This document shows positions 23,495-33,980 of a stretch of 64,000 nt of DNA, one piece after another (the stretch's first letter is position 1; each line of letters begins with the position of its first letter). Source of the stretch: Candidatus Celerinatantimonas neptuna (GTDB taxonomy: Bacteria > Pseudomonadota > Gammaproteobacteria > Enterobacterales > Celerinatantimonadaceae); the NCBI GenBank assembly GCA_911810475.1, contig OU461276.1:675501-739500 (forward strand). The letters are read 5' to 3'. The notes beneath the pieces were generated by a model. It was not told the DNA's origin. It saw only the letters and a list, made by a program, of their open reading frames with translations, and searched no databases. The translations under genes were made by a program, and so were the position numbers.

Positions 23495-24184
23495 ATGTTT
23501 ATCTTACGCAATCGTTTACTACTCTCGTCGTTTATCATTCCCGCCATTGCACTAAGTCCTCTTACTCAGGCAAGCAGTACCACTGAACATTCAGGTGAAG
23601 GTACATTCTATAGTTATGGAGGCGGTGGAAACTGCAGTTTTCCCACAGATGATTCCATTCTTACCACGGCGATTAATGCAACAGACTATAATGGTTCTCA
23701 AGCATGTGGAGGAATGATTCTGGTCACCAGCACCGCAACCGGAAAAAGTGTCAAAGTCAGAGTTGATGATCAATGCCCTGAATGCTCAAAAGGTGATTTA
23801 GATTTAGATCAAACCGCATTTGCCAAAATTGACGATACCTCTAAAGGGAATATTCCGATCACATGGCATTATATTGCCAACAACAACGCTGGCGACATTA
23901 AGCTTTACTTTAAAGAAGGTTCAAGTCAATGGTGGACAGCCGTTCAGGTCAGAGATAGCCGGTATCGAATCACAAAATTAGAATACCGTCAAAGTAATAC
24001 AACGACCTATACCACTTTACCTCGTACCACATATAACTATTTTCTTGCTTCAAGTGGTTTCGGCACCGGACCTTATGATTTTAGAATCACTGATTCAAAA
24101 GGACAATCCATCGAGGTGTACAATATTCCGCTGACTGTTACAACTGAGATTGATACAGGAAAACAACTCCCGAAAAGTTCATAA
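23495..24184 (+). CDS. Secreted bacterial expansin (DPBB domain plus CBM63)
   Basis: Expansins loosen plant cell walls or bind cellulose and peptidoglycan without hydrolysis. The 229-residue protein has a signal peptide (cleavage near residue 26, TQA-SS). A double-psi beta-barrel domain follows (about 33-128) with EGTFYSYGGGGNC and the acidic residues of VRVDDQCPE and LDLD (Asp91, 92, 101, 103, 105). Domain 2 (about 133-228) resembles Bacillus subtilis YoaJ (EXLX1): GSSQWWTAVQV (Trp146, Trp147) and TYNYF (Tyr180) match the flat aromatic cellulose-binding face. The four cysteines in domain 1 could form disulfides. A good ribosome-binding site (AAAGGAG) precedes the ATG. Expansins are scattered in bacteria, mostly plant-associated ones, so acquisition by transfer is likely. 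Confidence 0.88.
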   Translation: MFILRNRLLLSSFIIPAIALSPLTQASSTTEHSGEGTFYSYGGGGNCSFPTDDSILTTAINATDYNGSQACGGMILVTSTATGKSVKVRVDDQCPECSKGDLDLDQTAFAKIDDTSKGNIPITWHYIANNNAGDIKLYFKEGSSQWWTAVQVRDSRYRITKLEYRQSNTTTYTTLPRTTYNYFLASSGFGTGPYDFRITDSKGQSIEVYNIPLTVTTEIDTGKQLPKSS

Positions 24185-24347
24185 TACGTTCTAGACTGAG
24201 CCTACCCTCGAAGGATTCGCTAGCAATCCCACGCCACTGGATCAAAGCACTTTACCCTGGTGATGAGCCGGCCAATTGACTTAGAAAATACAGAAAATAA
24301 AACCATCGATACAATAATTGAAGACAATAGAGGAAGAAAAGAAGAAT

Positions 24348-24423
24348 TGGAGCGGCACACGAGGTTCGAACTCGTGACCTCGACCTTGGCAAGGTCGCGC
24401 TCTACCAACTGAGCTAGTGCCGC
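24348..24423 (-). tRNA. tRNA-Gly(GCC), third copy in transcription order
   Basis: The minus strand folds as a cloverleaf: acceptor GCGGCAC/GTGCCGC, D-arm AGTTGGTA, anticodon loop TTGCCAA (anticodon GCC) and T-loop TTCGAAC. CCA is encoded. It is identical to the next two copies. Confidence 0.97.
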
Positions 24424-24461
24424 ATTTCTAAAGCAAATCTGAAACAATATATATCAAAATT

Positions 24462-24537
24462 TGGAGCGGCACACGAGGTTCGAACTCGTGACCTCGACCT
24501 TGGCAAGGTCGCGCTCTACCAACTGAGCTAGTGCCGC
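24462..24537 (-). tRNA. tRNA-Gly(GCC), middle copy
   Basis: It is identical in sequence to the copies on either side, with CCA encoded and anticodon GCC. It lies exactly 114 bases from each neighbour, with nearly identical spacers, as expected for tandem duplication. E. coli has the same triplet (glyV, glyX, glyY) beside orn. Confidence 0.97.
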
Positions 24538-24575
24538 ATTTCTAAAGCAAACCTGGAACAACATATATCAAAATT

Positions 24576-24651
24576 TGGAGCGGCACACGAGGTTCGAACT
24601 CGTGACCTCGACCTTGGCAAGGTCGCGCTCTACCAACTGAGCTAGTGCCGC
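24576..24651 (-). tRNA. tRNA-Gly(GCC), first copy in transcription order
   Basis: It is identical to the two downstream copies, with anticodon GCC and CCA encoded. It is the promoter-proximal gene of the cluster, about 36 bases after the predicted transcription start. Confidence 0.97.
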
Positions 24652-24693
24652 CCAACAAACAATTACTAAATTGCCTGCCTTATAGGGCTGCGA

Positions 24694-24721
24694 ATTATAC
24701 GAACCTGCTATTAATTTGCAA
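24694..24721 (-). promoter_or_regulatory. Promoter of the tRNA-Gly cluster
   Basis: On the minus strand, TTGCAA (24721-24716) and a perfect TATAAT (24699-24694) are separated by 16 bases. A GC-rich stretch (GCAGCCC) follows where the discriminator of stable-RNA promoters is expected. It reads into the first tRNA. Confidence 0.7.
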
Positions 24722-24764
24722 CCCTTTACCCCAGAAATTTTCTCAAAAACCATCTGGTTGGTGA

Positions 24765-25316
24765 TTATCCAGCCAAATTGAAAAAAGTTTTCTGGTAATG
24801 ACGAAGTTCCTCGATAGACTCGCGAATATCATCTAATGCCAAATGCGTCCCAGTTTTCTTAACGCCATCGAGTAACTCAGGGCGCCAGCGTCGGGCCAGT
24901 TCTTTAATCGTACTGACATCAATATTCCGATAATGGAAAAAAGCTTCCAACTCAGGCATATGAATACTCATAAAACGGCGATCCTGGCCGATGGTATTAC
25001 CACACATAGGTGATACGCCTTCGGGTAACCACTGACGTACGAAATCGAGTGTTTCACGAGTAGCCTGAAGCTCACTTATCTGACTCTGACGAACTCTCTC
25101 AACTAAACCAGATGCCGTATGAGTCCGGGTACACCATTCATCCATAGCCAAGAGTTCTTCTTCATTCTGATGAATCGCAATAACCGGCCCTTCAGCTAAA
25201 ACCTGAAGCTGGGAATTCGTCACAATTGTTGCAATTTCAATCACTTTATGCCGGAGTGGATCCAGTCCGGTCATCTCCATATCTACCCAGATCAAATTTT
25301 TTTCACTGACTGTCAT
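24765..25316 (-). CDS. orn: Oligoribonuclease
   Basis: Orn is a DEDDh 3'-5' exonuclease that degrades di- and oligoribonucleotides, including pGpG from c-di-GMP breakdown. The product is 183 residues. Exo I has DMEMTGLDP, and the other acidic residues are in [11 protein letters not shown] and in [11 protein letters not shown] near the C-terminus. It is divergent from rsgA and next to the tRNA-Gly cluster, as in E. coli. Confidence 0.97.
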   Translation of the reverse strand: MTVSEKNLIWVDMEMTGLDPLRHKVIEIATIVTNSQLQVLAEGPVIAIHQNEEELLAMDEWCTRTHTASGLVERVRQSQISELQATRETLDFVRQWLPEGVSPMCGNTIGQDRRFMSIHMPELEAFFHYRNIDVSTIKELARRWRPELLDGVKKTGTHLALDDIRESIEELRHYQKTFFNLAG

Positions 25317-25404
25317 CTTTCACCTATTTGACTAAACTTTTCCGTATGACCTAATTACAGGTATCATAGACGTTTATTCTAATAGTTAAAACAAGCAGCA
25401 CATT

Positions 25405-26442
25405 GTGGCAAAAAAGAAACGACTCAATCAAAGCCAGCTCAGACGGATGCATGTCAACGCGCAAAAAAGGCTTCATCAACACGACCAGCTCGAATGGAGT
25501 GAAGAGCAACTCGGTGCTGCTGAATCGGGTATTGTCATTAGCCGATTCGGCCAACATGCCGATATTCAGGCAAGTGATGGACAAATATTCCGTTGCAATA
25601 TACGCAGAACGATTGACTCTCTTGTGACAGGAGATGAAGTCATCTGGCGCAAAGGAGACGAAAGCCACTCAGGGATCACCGGCATGGTCGAAGCTGTTCA
25701 TGAACGTCGTTCGAAACTAGAACGACCCGACTATTATGATGGATTAAAAGCGATCGCGGCTAATATCGATCAAGTCATCATCGTCAGTGCACTCAAACCC
25801 GAATTTTCCCACGACATCATTGATCGCTATTTGGTTGCAGTTGAAAACACCCATCTGGAACCTGTGATTTTACTGAATAAAATTGACTTATTCACCAATG
25901 AAATGCACCGCTCCATCGAACCGGTTCTCGATGAATACCGTCGTTTGAATTACCGTATTTTGACAGCCAGCAGCATCAGTGAATATGGCATGGACGAACT
26001 CAAATCACAGCTTCGGGGAAAAACCAGTGTGTTTGTCGGACAGTCGGGGGTTGGCAAATCATCACTGGTCAATATGCTGCTTCCGGATATCCAAACACAG
26101 ACCAAAGAAGTGTCCAATACATCCGGTCTGGGTCAACATACGACAACCACAGCTAGGCTGTATCTGCTTCCTGATGGCGGACGCCTTATCGACTCTCCGG
26201 GGATCCGGGAGTTTCAACTCTGGCATTTAGATGCGGCTCAAGTAACAGAAGGATTTCGCGAACTGGCCCAACTTCAGGGACTCTGTAAATTCAGAGATTG
26301 TAAACACATCAGCGATCCCGGTTGCGCATTCGTTGAAGCGGTCAAATCCGGTCAGGTTAGCGAACAACGCTATCAAAGCTATTTGAAAATTTTGCAAAGT
26401 ATGGAGCAAAATCGCCCAAGCCGACATATTCCACCGCGCTAA
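25405..26442 (+). CDS. rsgA: RsgA, circularly permuted GTPase of 30S ribosome maturation
   Basis: RsgA binds nearly mature 30S subunits and tests the decoding centre. The 345-residue protein starts at a GTG (25405), giving MAKKKRLNQSQLRRMHVNAQKR, the basic N-terminus seen in orthologues. An OB domain (VISRFGQHADI) is followed by a GTPase with permuted motif order: G4 NKID, then G1 GQSGVGKSSLV, then G3 DSPG. The zinc site CKFRDCKH-(x6)-C follows. It lies upstream of psd on the same strand, separated by about 100 bases. Confidence 0.97.
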   Translation: MAKKKRLNQSQLRRMHVNAQKRLHQHDQLEWSEEQLGAAESGIVISRFGQHADIQASDGQIFRCNIRRTIDSLVTGDEVIWRKGDESHSGITGMVEAVHERRSKLERPDYYDGLKAIAANIDQVIIVSALKPEFSHDIIDRYLVAVENTHLEPVILLNKIDLFTNEMHRSIEPVLDEYRRLNYRILTASSISEYGMDELKSQLRGKTSVFVGQSGVGKSSLVNMLLPDIQTQTKEVSNTSGLGQHTTTTARLYLLPDGGRLIDSPGIREFQLWHLDAAQVTEGFRELAQLQGLCKFRDCKHISDPGCAFVEAVKSGQVSEQRYQSYLKILQSMEQNRPSRHIPPR

Positions 26443-26544
26443 TTGTCTAAAAGACAAATGATGGACATCAAAGTGTCCCTCACGCAGAATAAATAAACGA
26501 TGAAAGATGGATTCATCTAAACTCCTGAAAAGAGGTTATTTAAC

Positions 26545-27405
26545 GTGCTTGATAAACTACAGGTTGCCTTACAATATATTTTACCGAAACACTTACTTTC
26601 CAGAGTGATCGGTTATCTGGCCGATGCTCGCGCCGGTCAACTCACCACATGGATCATTGAGCAATTCATTCGCCGGTATCGCGTCGATATGAATGAAGCA
26701 CAACAAAGCAATCCTGGCGATTACTCAACATTTAATGAATTTTTCACCCGGGAACTCAAGCCCGGAGCTCGCCCAATTGTTGAAGGGGAGCAAAAACTTG
26801 CCCATCCAGCCGATGGACGTGTAAGTCAACTGGGGCCAATTCACTTTGGCCGAATTATTCAGGCCAAAGAACACAACTACAGCACTCGTGCACTTCTTGG
26901 AGGAAACGAAGCACTGACCAGAGAATTCGAAGGGGGTAAATTTGCGACAATCTATCTTTCTCCCAGGGATTACCACAGAGTCCACATGCCAATTGATGGA
27001 ACATTAAGACAAATGATCCATATTCCGGGGGAACTTTTTTCAGTAAACCCAGTAACAGCTAATCATGTCCCCGGGCTGTTTGCCCGAAATGAACGTGTTG
27101 TCGCCATTTTTGATACAGCTATAGGGCCTCTTGCCATGGTATTAGTCGGGGCAACTATTGTTGCCAGCATCGAAACAGTCTGGTCAGGAACCGTGGCACC
27201 AGTCAGTAAACGAATCAACCACTGGAACTATCAATCACAAGCACCAATATCCCTTAAAAAAGGTGAAGAAATGGGGCGCTTTAAACTGGGTTCTACCGTT
27301 GTATTACTCTTTGCTAAGGATGCAATTGATTTTGCCAAAAGCGTTCGACAGGGTGATGTCACTCAGATGGGAAGTCTTCTGGCAACGACGGCTCATCCAG
27401 AGTAG
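26545..27405 (+). CDS. psd: Phosphatidylserine decarboxylase proenzyme
   Basis: Psd makes phosphatidylethanolamine in the inner membrane. It cleaves itself to form a pyruvoyl prosthetic group. The 286-residue protein begins at a GTG (26545) and carries the self-cleavage site LGST in [11 protein letters not shown] near residue 251, plus the [11 protein letters not shown] and [13 protein letters not shown] motifs. Its last 47 bases overlap the end of the convergent helicase gene on the other strand. Confidence 0.96.
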   Translation: MLDKLQVALQYILPKHLLSRVIGYLADARAGQLTTWIIEQFIRRYRVDMNEAQQSNPGDYSTFNEFFTRELKPGARPIVEGEQKLAHPADGRVSQLGPIHFGRIIQAKEHNYSTRALLGGNEALTREFEGGKFATIYLSPRDYHRVHMPIDGTLRQMIHIPGELFSVNPVTANHVPGLFARNERVVAIFDTAIGPLAMVLVGATIVASIETVWSGTVAPVSKRINHWNYQSQAPISLKKGEEMGRFKLGSTVVLLFAKDAIDFAKSVRQGDVTQMGSLLATTAHPE

Positions 27406-29701
27406 CCCGTTTCCAGAAAGCACGCAGTTGTTCTGGTAACTGCGTGCTTTGACAAGTATGACAAACCCAGTGTTCAGGCAACAAAGACTGATAATCACTT
27501 TGAATATAGCGGTCATCAGCCAGAATAATAGTCCCCCAGTCATCTGCACTGCGGATCACCCGCCCAGCCGCTTGCACAACCCGATGCATACCAGGGTATC
27601 GATACACCAGTGCAAATCCATCTTCACCCTGCGTTTGCAAATAATCCCGACGATGTTCATTCTCAGCATTGAACTGGGCTAACCCCACTCCAACAATCAT
27701 AGCTGAACTCAGTTGTTGACCCGGTAAGTCAATCCCTTCAGAAAAGATCCCTCCCAACACAACCAAACCAATACAAGGTGATTCAAGCGATGCCAGCTTC
27801 TCTAAAAACTGATGTCGTTCTTTATCATTCATCTGCCGTGTTTGACAGACAATCGGAAGTGTATCCTCTACTAGCTCAGCCACAGACTGTAAATAATCAA
27901 ACGATGGGAAAAAAACCAGCTGATTACCCTGATGCGCTTGAAAACTGCTAGCGATTAAATCAGCCAGCCTGGCATAACTGAACTGTCGATAACGATAGCG
28001 GGTATTAATGTCACTGAGCAACCAGATCCCTTGTTGAGATGCCCGATAAGGGCTTGGCAAGACAAGTTGATAATGTTCATCTTCAAGCCCGAGAGCTCTG
28101 GCCGAACTGGCTAATGGATGAAGAGTAGCCGAAAACAGAATACAGGCATGCGCCTTGGCAAATCGAAGTTTAAGTTCAGGAGCAACATCCAGACAATCAA
28201 TTTTAACCACTGAAACCCGCTCTCGTCTGGCTAATTGATATTGATAATGCTCAGCAAACAGCTCACTTCGCTCAAGCAACTTATACACATCAAAGTACAG
28301 CTCCATCACCCGCTCATCCAAAATGACAGCGTCACTTAATGCCTGCTCAATAGCGAGACTAAAACGACGCGCACTGCGCAAAAGAGCTTTTGGTATCTCA
28401 ATACTGAGCAATTCGCCTTGAATATCCTTTAGCTCATTGACCAGGGCAGAAAACTGTCGCCGTAATGATTTAACAGATTTAGCAATCGGTTCAGGCATCC
28501 CCGAATCCCGACTCAACCGCTTTAGATGGGCACCATTTACTTGTGCCGAATATAAACTTCTTGCCCGTTCAAGCAGATTATGCGCTTCATCAACCAGTAG
28601 CGCATAACAACCGCCTAATGGCTCATTGAGCCAGCTTAAAGCTCCCTGGCTGTCAAATCCATAATTGTAATCACCCACCACGACATCAAACCATGGCGCT
28701 AACATCATCGCCAGATAATAAGGGCAGATCTGATGCTGTTCACCGAGTCGACGTAATCGGTCGCCATCCAGCTGAGATTCACCCATCAACACGTCAAATA
28801 GCGTATGAAATTTATTGTAAAATTCTGCAGCATAAAGGCATTGCGGCTGGCACATCGCCCCGGGATTCAGACAAGCTCGCTGTTTACCACTTAACACAAT
28901 GGCCCGAAGATGAGCCCCATTCCGGTTGAGCCGGGTCAAGGCATCCAACGGAAGTGACTGAGTGCTATTTTTAGCGGTCAGATAAACGATGCGATCAATC
29001 GACTTCCCCAGTAATAAGCAACTAGGATAAATCGTCGCCAGCGTTTTACCAATCCCCGTTGGAGCTTCAACCAACAATTGCGACGCTGACTGAACCGTAT
29101 GATAGACACTTTTAGCCAAGCGCCTCTGACCGGGGCGAAATGGTAAACAGGGAAACTGTAAATCAACCAATGATGCATTTCGAACTAAAATCTGCTGCTG
29201 ATATAAAAGACGCCAGGTTAAATAACGATCGAACCAACGATCGACTTCATCACGATCCTGCATATGCTGATAAACAGTATCTAATTGCTTTAACAGATGA
29301 CCCGATTCATCAAGATAAGTCAGATGCAAAGCAATCTGAGGCTGTTTGCGCCATTCACACCACAGAAAACCATAAACTTTCAGCTGTGCCCAATGAAGAT
29401 ATCGAGCACTCTCTGGCACCTGGTCAGCAGAAACTTTCAGCGTTTTAATCTCTTCGATCACCCCTTCAGTCTCATCCACACCATCCGCCCGCCCTTCTAA
29501 TATCAGATGATGTCCATCTTTTTGCCAAAGACCACTTAAAACCACTTCACTCTGATAAGATTCAGCTTGCTTTTTCTGATAGCGTTTTTGAGCACTAATT
29601 CCGACCAGCCCACTCACTGCCGGTAAAAAACGACTATCTAAGGAACCCTGAGTGGCGACTAACTCACATAAAGCCCGAACAGCAACTTTAAATTCACTCA
29701 T
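27359..29701 (-). CDS. XPD/DinG-like superfamily 2 DNA helicase with a PD-(D/E)XK-like N-terminal domain
   Basis: The 780-residue protein combines two parts. Residues 1 to about 150 contain GRADG (Asp73) and EIK (Glu84-Lys86), the spacing of a Cas4/RecB-type PD-(D/E)XK nuclease core. From about residue 185 there is a Rad3-family helicase: Walker [10 protein letters not shown] (212-220), four cysteines at 277, 284, 288 and 326 that suit a [4Fe-4S] cluster, and DEAH at 371-374. Near the C-terminus are [16 protein letters not shown] and [15 protein letters not shown] role in DNA repair or replication-fork processing with 5'-3' polarity is inferred from the XPD family. The ATG shares one base with the epmA stop (TGATG), so it is co-translated with epmA. 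Confidence 0.85.
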   Translation of the reverse strand: MSEFKVAVRALCELVATQGSLDSRFLPAVSGLVGISAQKRYQKKQAESYQSEVVLSGLWQKDGHHLILEGRADGVDETEGVIEEIKTLKVSADQVPESARYLHWAQLKVYGFLWCEWRKQPQIALHLTYLDESGHLLKQLDTVYQHMQDRDEVDRWFDRYLTWRLLYQQQILVRNASLVDLQFPCLPFRPGQRRLAKSVYHTVQSASQLLVEAPTGIGKTLATIYPSCLLLGKSIDRIVYLTAKNSTQSLPLDALTRLNRNGAHLRAIVLSGKQRACLNPGAMCQPQCLYAAEFYNKFHTLFDVLMGESQLDGDRLRRLGEQHQICPYYLAMMLAPWFDVVVGDYNYGFDSQGALSWLNEPLGGCYALLVDEAHNLLERARSLYSAQVNGAHLKRLSRDSGMPEPIAKSVKSLRRQFSALVNELKDIQGELLSIEIPKALLRSARRFSLAIEQALSDAVILDERVMELYFDVYKLLERSELFAEHYQYQLARRERVSVVKIDCLDVAPELKLRFAKAHACILFSATLHPLASSARALGLEDEHYQLVLPSPYRASQQGIWLLSDINTRYRYRQFSYARLADLIASSFQAHQGNQLVFFPSFDYLQSVAELVEDTLPIVCQTRQMNDKERHQFLEKLASLESPCIGLVVLGGIFSEGIDLPGQQLSSAMIVGVGLAQFNAENEHRRDYLQTQGEDGFALVYRYPGMHRVVQAAGRVIRSADDWGTIILADDRYIQSDYQSLLPEHWVCHTCQSTQLPEQLRAFWKRATLDEPSLPEDFPSE

Positions 29702-30690
29702 CAGGCGCGCTCATGGGCAAAACTTATGACTGAAGCAATATTATCTTCAGCAAAAGCCAGCATAAAAACACGATCCAACCCTAAAGCAACACCTGAACAA
29801 TCTGGCAATCCGGCTTTTAACGCGGCCAATAATCCTTCATCCAGAGTCATTTCCGATAATCCTTCATTCAGACGGGCCTGATTATCCTGCTCAAAACGAC
29901 GCCGTTGCTCAACGCTGTCACTTAATTCATGAAAACCGTTCGCCAGCTCAACGCCTTTAAAATACACTTCAAACCGCTCACTCACGCGAGGGTCAGTTGC
30001 AGAAATGCGGGAAAGGGATGCCTGGCTCGCGGGGAAACCATCGATAAAACAAGGTGTAGTTTGGCCAATTTGAGGCTCAACCCCCAGCGCAAATAAAAGC
30101 TGTAACTGCGTATCACGGTTTGTCTCTCGTTTTAGTAAATCACACACATCAAAAGGCGTACCTGCACCAACCAATTCTTCTGGCGAAGCCGTTAACGGAT
30201 CAACCCCCAGGCACTGTAAAAATGCCTGCTGATAACTCAAACGATCGGCCTTCCCACACCCCAGCAAAAGCTGTAACAGCTGGTCCATTTCACCCATCAG
30301 CTGAATATGATTAAACCCTGGACGATACCATTCCAGCATCGTAAATTCAGGATTATGCAACCGACCAGCTTCTTCATTACGAAAGCTCTTACAGATCTGA
30401 TAAATCGGACCACTACCCGCTGCCAATAATCGCTTCATATGAAATTCAGGAGATGTCTGCAAATAAAGCGTTTTACCTTCGGGTGCAGCAGGTCCTGCCA
30501 ACTGCGTAGAAAAATTACAAAGATGCAGATCCGTGACCCCACAAGCCCCTAATATGGGTGTCTCCACTTCCATCACCCCTTTTTGCTCAAAAAAGTGACG
30601 GACCTGACTTAACAGACAGGCTCGTTTTTTTAATTGCTCAAAGGAAGCGGAAGGCCGCCACAACGTTTCCAAATCATTCAACTGGCTCAC
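29701..30690 (-). CDS. epmA: EpmA, elongation factor P beta-lysine ligase
   Basis: EpmA is a class II lysyl-tRNA synthetase paralogue without the anticodon domain. It attaches (R)-beta-lysine to Lys34 of EF-P. The 329-residue protein has class II motif 2 (ICKSFRNEEAGRLHNPEFT), motif 3 (GVALGLDRVFML) and the substrate loop FHELSDSVEQRRRF. It lies beside frdABCD and close to efp and epmB, so all parts of the EF-P modification system except the hydroxylase EpmC are in this window. Confidence 0.96.
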   Translation of the reverse strand: MSQLNDLETLWRPSASFEQLKKRACLLSQVRHFFEQKGVMEVETPILGACGVTDLHLCNFSTQLAGPAAPEGKTLYLQTSPEFHMKRLLAAGSGPIYQICKSFRNEEAGRLHNPEFTMLEWYRPGFNHIQLMGEMDQLLQLLLGCGKADRLSYQQAFLQCLGVDPLTASPEELVGAGTPFDVCDLLKRETNRDTQLQLLFALGVEPQIGQTTPCFIDGFPASQASLSRISATDPRVSERFEVYFKGVELANGFHELSDSVEQRRRFEQDNQARLNEGLSEMTLDEGLLAALKAGLPDCSGVALGLDRVFMLAFAEDNIASVISFAHERA

Positions 30691-30978
30691 GGATATTCAT
30701 TCCTGCTTCATCTTAAAAGATGACAATATCAAAGATAATGCCAATTTTACGACAAATAGGTCAGGGAGTGTTAACGTTTGCGACGCTGTTTCCTGAGCAA
30801 AAATGACACGAAATAACATAATCAAAAGAAAGCATCATCATTATTTCAAATTTATTGAAACATAAATTCTGTTTTATTCAATAACAACCCGTCTTTACAG
30901 TTAGTTAAAGCTAATATCATTTGATAATGTGTTTTAACGCAAATGATAACAATCAATTACAAATTGTCTGCCAAACTG

Positions 30979-30992
30979 TTGATTTTAATCAA
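30979..30992 (+). promoter_or_regulatory. FNR box in the frdABCD promoter
   Basis: TTGATTTTAATCAA is a perfect match to the FNR consensus TTGAT-N4-ATCAA. If it acts as a class II site centred at -41.5, transcription starts near 31027, with CACAAT (31014-31019) as -10. This predicts anaerobic activation of fumarate reductase, as in E. coli. Confidence 0.85.
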
Positions 30993-31050
30993 CCGGGATG
31001 CGTAAACGACCGGCACAATAAGCACATAAAACAACTCAAGGAGCATTGCT

Positions 31051-32835
31051 GTGAAAGTTATTCAAACGGACGTAGCGATTATTGGAGCAGGCGGTACTGG
31101 TCTGCGATGTGCTATCGAAATAGCCCGATCCAATCCAGAGCTGGATATCGCTCTGATTTCAAAAGTATATCCAATGCGAAGTCACTCTGTGGCTGCTGAA
31201 GGTGGTGCCGCGGGCGTCGTGCAAGCCCATGACAGCCTCGACAATCACTTTAATGATACCGTTTCAGGTGGTGACTGGTTATGTGAACAGGATGTCGTTG
31301 AACATTTTGTCGAAGAAGCCACCAAAGAGCTCGTTCAACTCGAACATTGGGGATGCCCCTGGTCTCGCAAAGAAGACGGGTCTGTTAACGTGCGCCGGTT
31401 CGGTGGAATGAAAATTGAGCGAACCTGGTTTGCTGCCGATAAAAGCGGCTTCCATATTCTTCACACATTATTCCAGACTTCAATGCAATATCCGTCAATT
31501 CATCGTTTTGATGAACATTTTGTGCTTGATCTTATTTGTGAAGATAATCAAATCAAAGGCGTGCTGGCTATTGATCTGATGGAACACGAAGCCAAATTAA
31601 TTCAGGCTAAATCAGTCGTTATCGCAACCGGTGGTGCTGGCCGTGTCTATCGTTACAACACCAATGGAGGCATTGTGACCGGTGACGGTATGGCACTGGC
31701 ATACCGGCATGGTATTGCCCTGCGTGATATGGAATTTGTTCAATATCACCCAACCGGTCTGCCCGGAACCGGTATTCTGATGACAGAAGGCTGTCGTGGT
31801 GAAGGTGGGATCCTGACTAATAAAGATGGTTACCGTTATCTTCAAGACTACGGATTAGGCCCGGAAACACCAATCGGCGAACCTAAAAACAAATACATGG
31901 AACTTGGCCCACGCGATCGCTTAAGCCAGTGTTTCTGGCAGGAAGCACAAAAAGGTCGAACCATTCAGGGCCCTCTGGGCGATTACGTTAATCTGGATCT
32001 TCGCCACTTAGGTGCCGATTATCTTAATGAACGTCTTCCATTTATCTGCGAATTGGCCCAAGCCTACATGGGGATTGACCCGGTTAAAGAGCCGATTCCG
32101 GTTCGTCCAACCGTTCACTACACCATGGGTGGCATCGAAACTGACGGCCAATGTGCAACCAGTATGAAAGGGCTTTACGCAGCAGGGGAATGTTCTTCTG
32201 TCGGACTACATGGTGCCAACCGTCTTGGCTCAAACTCTCTGACTGAAATTATTGTCTTCGGTGCCATTGCCGGACGTAATGCCGCCGCCTATGCTATGAA
32301 GCATCAACATAGCGACAGCCAGTCATTAGTTGAAAAAGCACAAAAAGCACTCGATCAGGCATTAGCACTCAAATCAACCGGTGGGAATGAAGATCCTGCA
32401 ACCATTCGCAACGAAATGGGCGATTCGATGGAAGCTGGTATCGGTATCTACCGTACCGCAGAGACCATGCAACAAACCATCGATAAACTCGGCGAACTGA
32501 AAAAACGCTATAAACAGATCAAACTGACCGACCATTGCGATGTTTACAACACAGAATGGTTATATGCCGTTGAACTTGGTTATCTCTTAGACGTAGCCCA
32601 GTCCATGGCTGTGTCAGCAATTAATCGTAAAGAATCCCGTGGATCTCATCAGCGACTAGACGGCTATACTGAACGTGATGATGAAAACTTCCTGAAACAT
32701 ACTCTGGCTCATTATCGGGCTGATGATCTTCCGGAAATCAGCTATTCATCGGTCAAAATCACTAAATCTCAACCTGCCGTCAGAGCCTATGGTGCCGCGG
32801 CCGAAAAGGCTCATAGCAGTGAGAAGGAGGCATAA
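31051..32835 (+). CDS. frdA: Fumarate reductase flavoprotein subunit FrdA
   Basis: FrdA carries covalent FAD and reduces fumarate to succinate on the cytoplasmic side of the membrane. The 594-residue protein starts at GTG 31051 with AAGGAG upstream. It shows the FAD-binding [17 protein letters not shown], the flavinylated His in [11 protein letters not shown], the substrate-site HPTGLPG and [10 protein letters not shown], and the C-terminal FAD contact RLGSNSLTE. It is the first gene of frdABCD and is probably driven by the FNR box at 30979. Confidence 0.97.
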   Translation: MKVIQTDVAIIGAGGTGLRCAIEIARSNPELDIALISKVYPMRSHSVAAEGGAAGVVQAHDSLDNHFNDTVSGGDWLCEQDVVEHFVEEATKELVQLEHWGCPWSRKEDGSVNVRRFGGMKIERTWFAADKSGFHILHTLFQTSMQYPSIHRFDEHFVLDLICEDNQIKGVLAIDLMEHEAKLIQAKSVVIATGGAGRVYRYNTNGGIVTGDGMALAYRHGIALRDMEFVQYHPTGLPGTGILMTEGCRGEGGILTNKDGYRYLQDYGLGPETPIGEPKNKYMELGPRDRLSQCFWQEAQKGRTIQGPLGDYVNLDLRHLGADYLNERLPFICELAQAYMGIDPVKEPIPVRPTVHYTMGGIETDGQCATSMKGLYAAGECSSVGLHGANRLGSNSLTEIIVFGAIAGRNAAAYAMKHQHSDSQSLVEKAQKALDQALALKSTGGNEDPATIRNEMGDSMEAGIGIYRTAETMQQTIDKLGELKKRYKQIKLTDHCDVYNTEWLYAVELGYLLDVAQSMAVSAINRKESRGSHQRLDGYTERDDENFLKHTLAHYRADDLPEISYSSVKITKSQPAVRAYGAAAEKAHSSEKEA

Positions 32836-32837
32836 TC

Positions 32838-33578
32838 ATGGCTGAAACATTAACCTTAAAAGTGATGCGATACCGGCCAGGTGAAGATAAAAAGCCTCGC
32901 TTACAAAACTTCGAAGTGCCGTTCACCCGTGAAATGTCACTTTTAGATGCACTGGGCTATATCAAAGATAACCTGGATTCGACTATCGCTTACCGCTGGT
33001 CATGTCGTATGGCTGTTTGCGGAAGCTGTGGCATGATGGTTGACGGTGTTCCTAAACTCGCTTGTAAAACGTTTTTACGTGATTATCAGAGCAAAGGAGA
33101 AATGACCGTTGAAGCTCTGGCCAATTTCCCGATTGAACGTGATTTGATTGTAGATATGTCAGATTTCGTTGCAAAACTAGAATCGGTTAAACCTTACATC
33201 ATTACCGAAAAACCACGCAAACTGGAAGATGGGTGCACAACCCAGACACCTAAACAGTTAGCTCGCTATAAACAGTTTTCCATGTGTATCAATTGTGGAC
33301 TGTGCTACGCCGCTTGTCCTCAATATGGGCTAAATAAAGACTTTACCGGTCCAGCTGCACTGGCATTGCTACACCGCTACAACGTCGACAGCCGTGACGA
33401 AGGGAAACGTCAACGAATGGAAATTCTCAATACCGAAGATGGTGTCTGGAGCTGTACCTTCGTCGGTTATTGTTCAGAAGTTTGTCCAAAACATGTGGAC
33501 CCTGCTGCGGCAATCCAGTTGGGCAAAGTCAATAGCAGTAAAGATTATCTAATCAGCATGCTCAAGCCGGGGAAATAA
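32838..33578 (+). CDS. frdB: Fumarate reductase iron-sulfur subunit FrdB
   Basis: FrdB passes electrons from menaquinol through three clusters to FrdA. The 246-residue protein has the [2Fe-2S] ligands in [15 protein letters not shown] with a later Cys (KLAC), and the [4Fe-4S]/[3Fe-4S] ligands in [12 protein letters not shown] and [17 protein letters not shown]. It starts 2 bases after frdA. Confidence 0.97.
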   Translation: MAETLTLKVMRYRPGEDKKPRLQNFEVPFTREMSLLDALGYIKDNLDSTIAYRWSCRMAVCGSCGMMVDGVPKLACKTFLRDYQSKGEMTVEALANFPIERDLIVDMSDFVAKLESVKPYIITEKPRKLEDGCTTQTPKQLARYKQFSMCINCGLCYAACPQYGLNKDFTGPAALALLHRYNVDSRDEGKRQRMEILNTEDGVWSCTFVGYCSEVCPKHVDPAAAIQLGKVNSSKDYLISMLKPGK

Positions 33579-33580
33579 TT

Positions 33581-33970
33581 ATGTCGATACGTCAACCTTA
33601 CGTTCGCCCAATGAGATCCAACTGGTGGCTTAAAAACACGTTTTACATCAAATATATCATTCGGGAAGGCTCATCAATTGCCCTGACGATTTACAGCCTG
33701 GTTCTACTGGTCGGATTATTCCGGCTGACCCAGGGTGCAGAAGCTTTTCAGGGATGGCTTCATGCCATGCAAAGCCCGGTTGCAATCATTTTCCATATTA
33801 TTGCACTGGTCTGGATTCTCTATCACAGTGTGACCTGGTTCAGCCTTGCGCCAAAAGCCGCGGAAGTCTGGCTCGGCAATAAACGGGTCAGTGATAAAGC
33901 AATTATTCAAACCATGTATGTTCTGCTGATCGTTGTCAGTGTGATCGTACTCGCCATCGTAGCCATATAG
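33581..33970 (+). CDS. frdC: Fumarate reductase membrane anchor FrdC
   Basis: FrdC is one of two small subunits that anchor FrdAB and form the menaquinol site. The product is 129 residues with three hydrophobic segments (about 32-51, 65-86 and 107-128) and the typical N-terminus RQPYVRPMRSNWWLKN. It lies between frdB and frdD with short spacers. Confidence 0.95.
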   Translation: MSIRQPYVRPMRSNWWLKNTFYIKYIIREGSSIALTIYSLVLLVGLFRLTQGAEAFQGWLHAMQSPVAIIFHIIALVWILYHSVTWFSLAPKAAEVWLGNKRVSDKAIIQTMYVLLIVVSVIVLAIVAI

Positions 33971-33980
33971 GAGAAATGCC

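Noticed and set aside
24348-24651. Repeat-spacer pattern that could suggest a CRISPR array
   Set aside because: The 76-base repeats fold as tRNA-Gly with encoded CCA. The spacers are near-identical, not unique, and no cas genes are nearby.
30773-30782. PurR-like half site AACGTTTGCG upstream of epmA
   Set aside because: Only half of the 16-bp PurR palindrome is present, and no purine gene follows.
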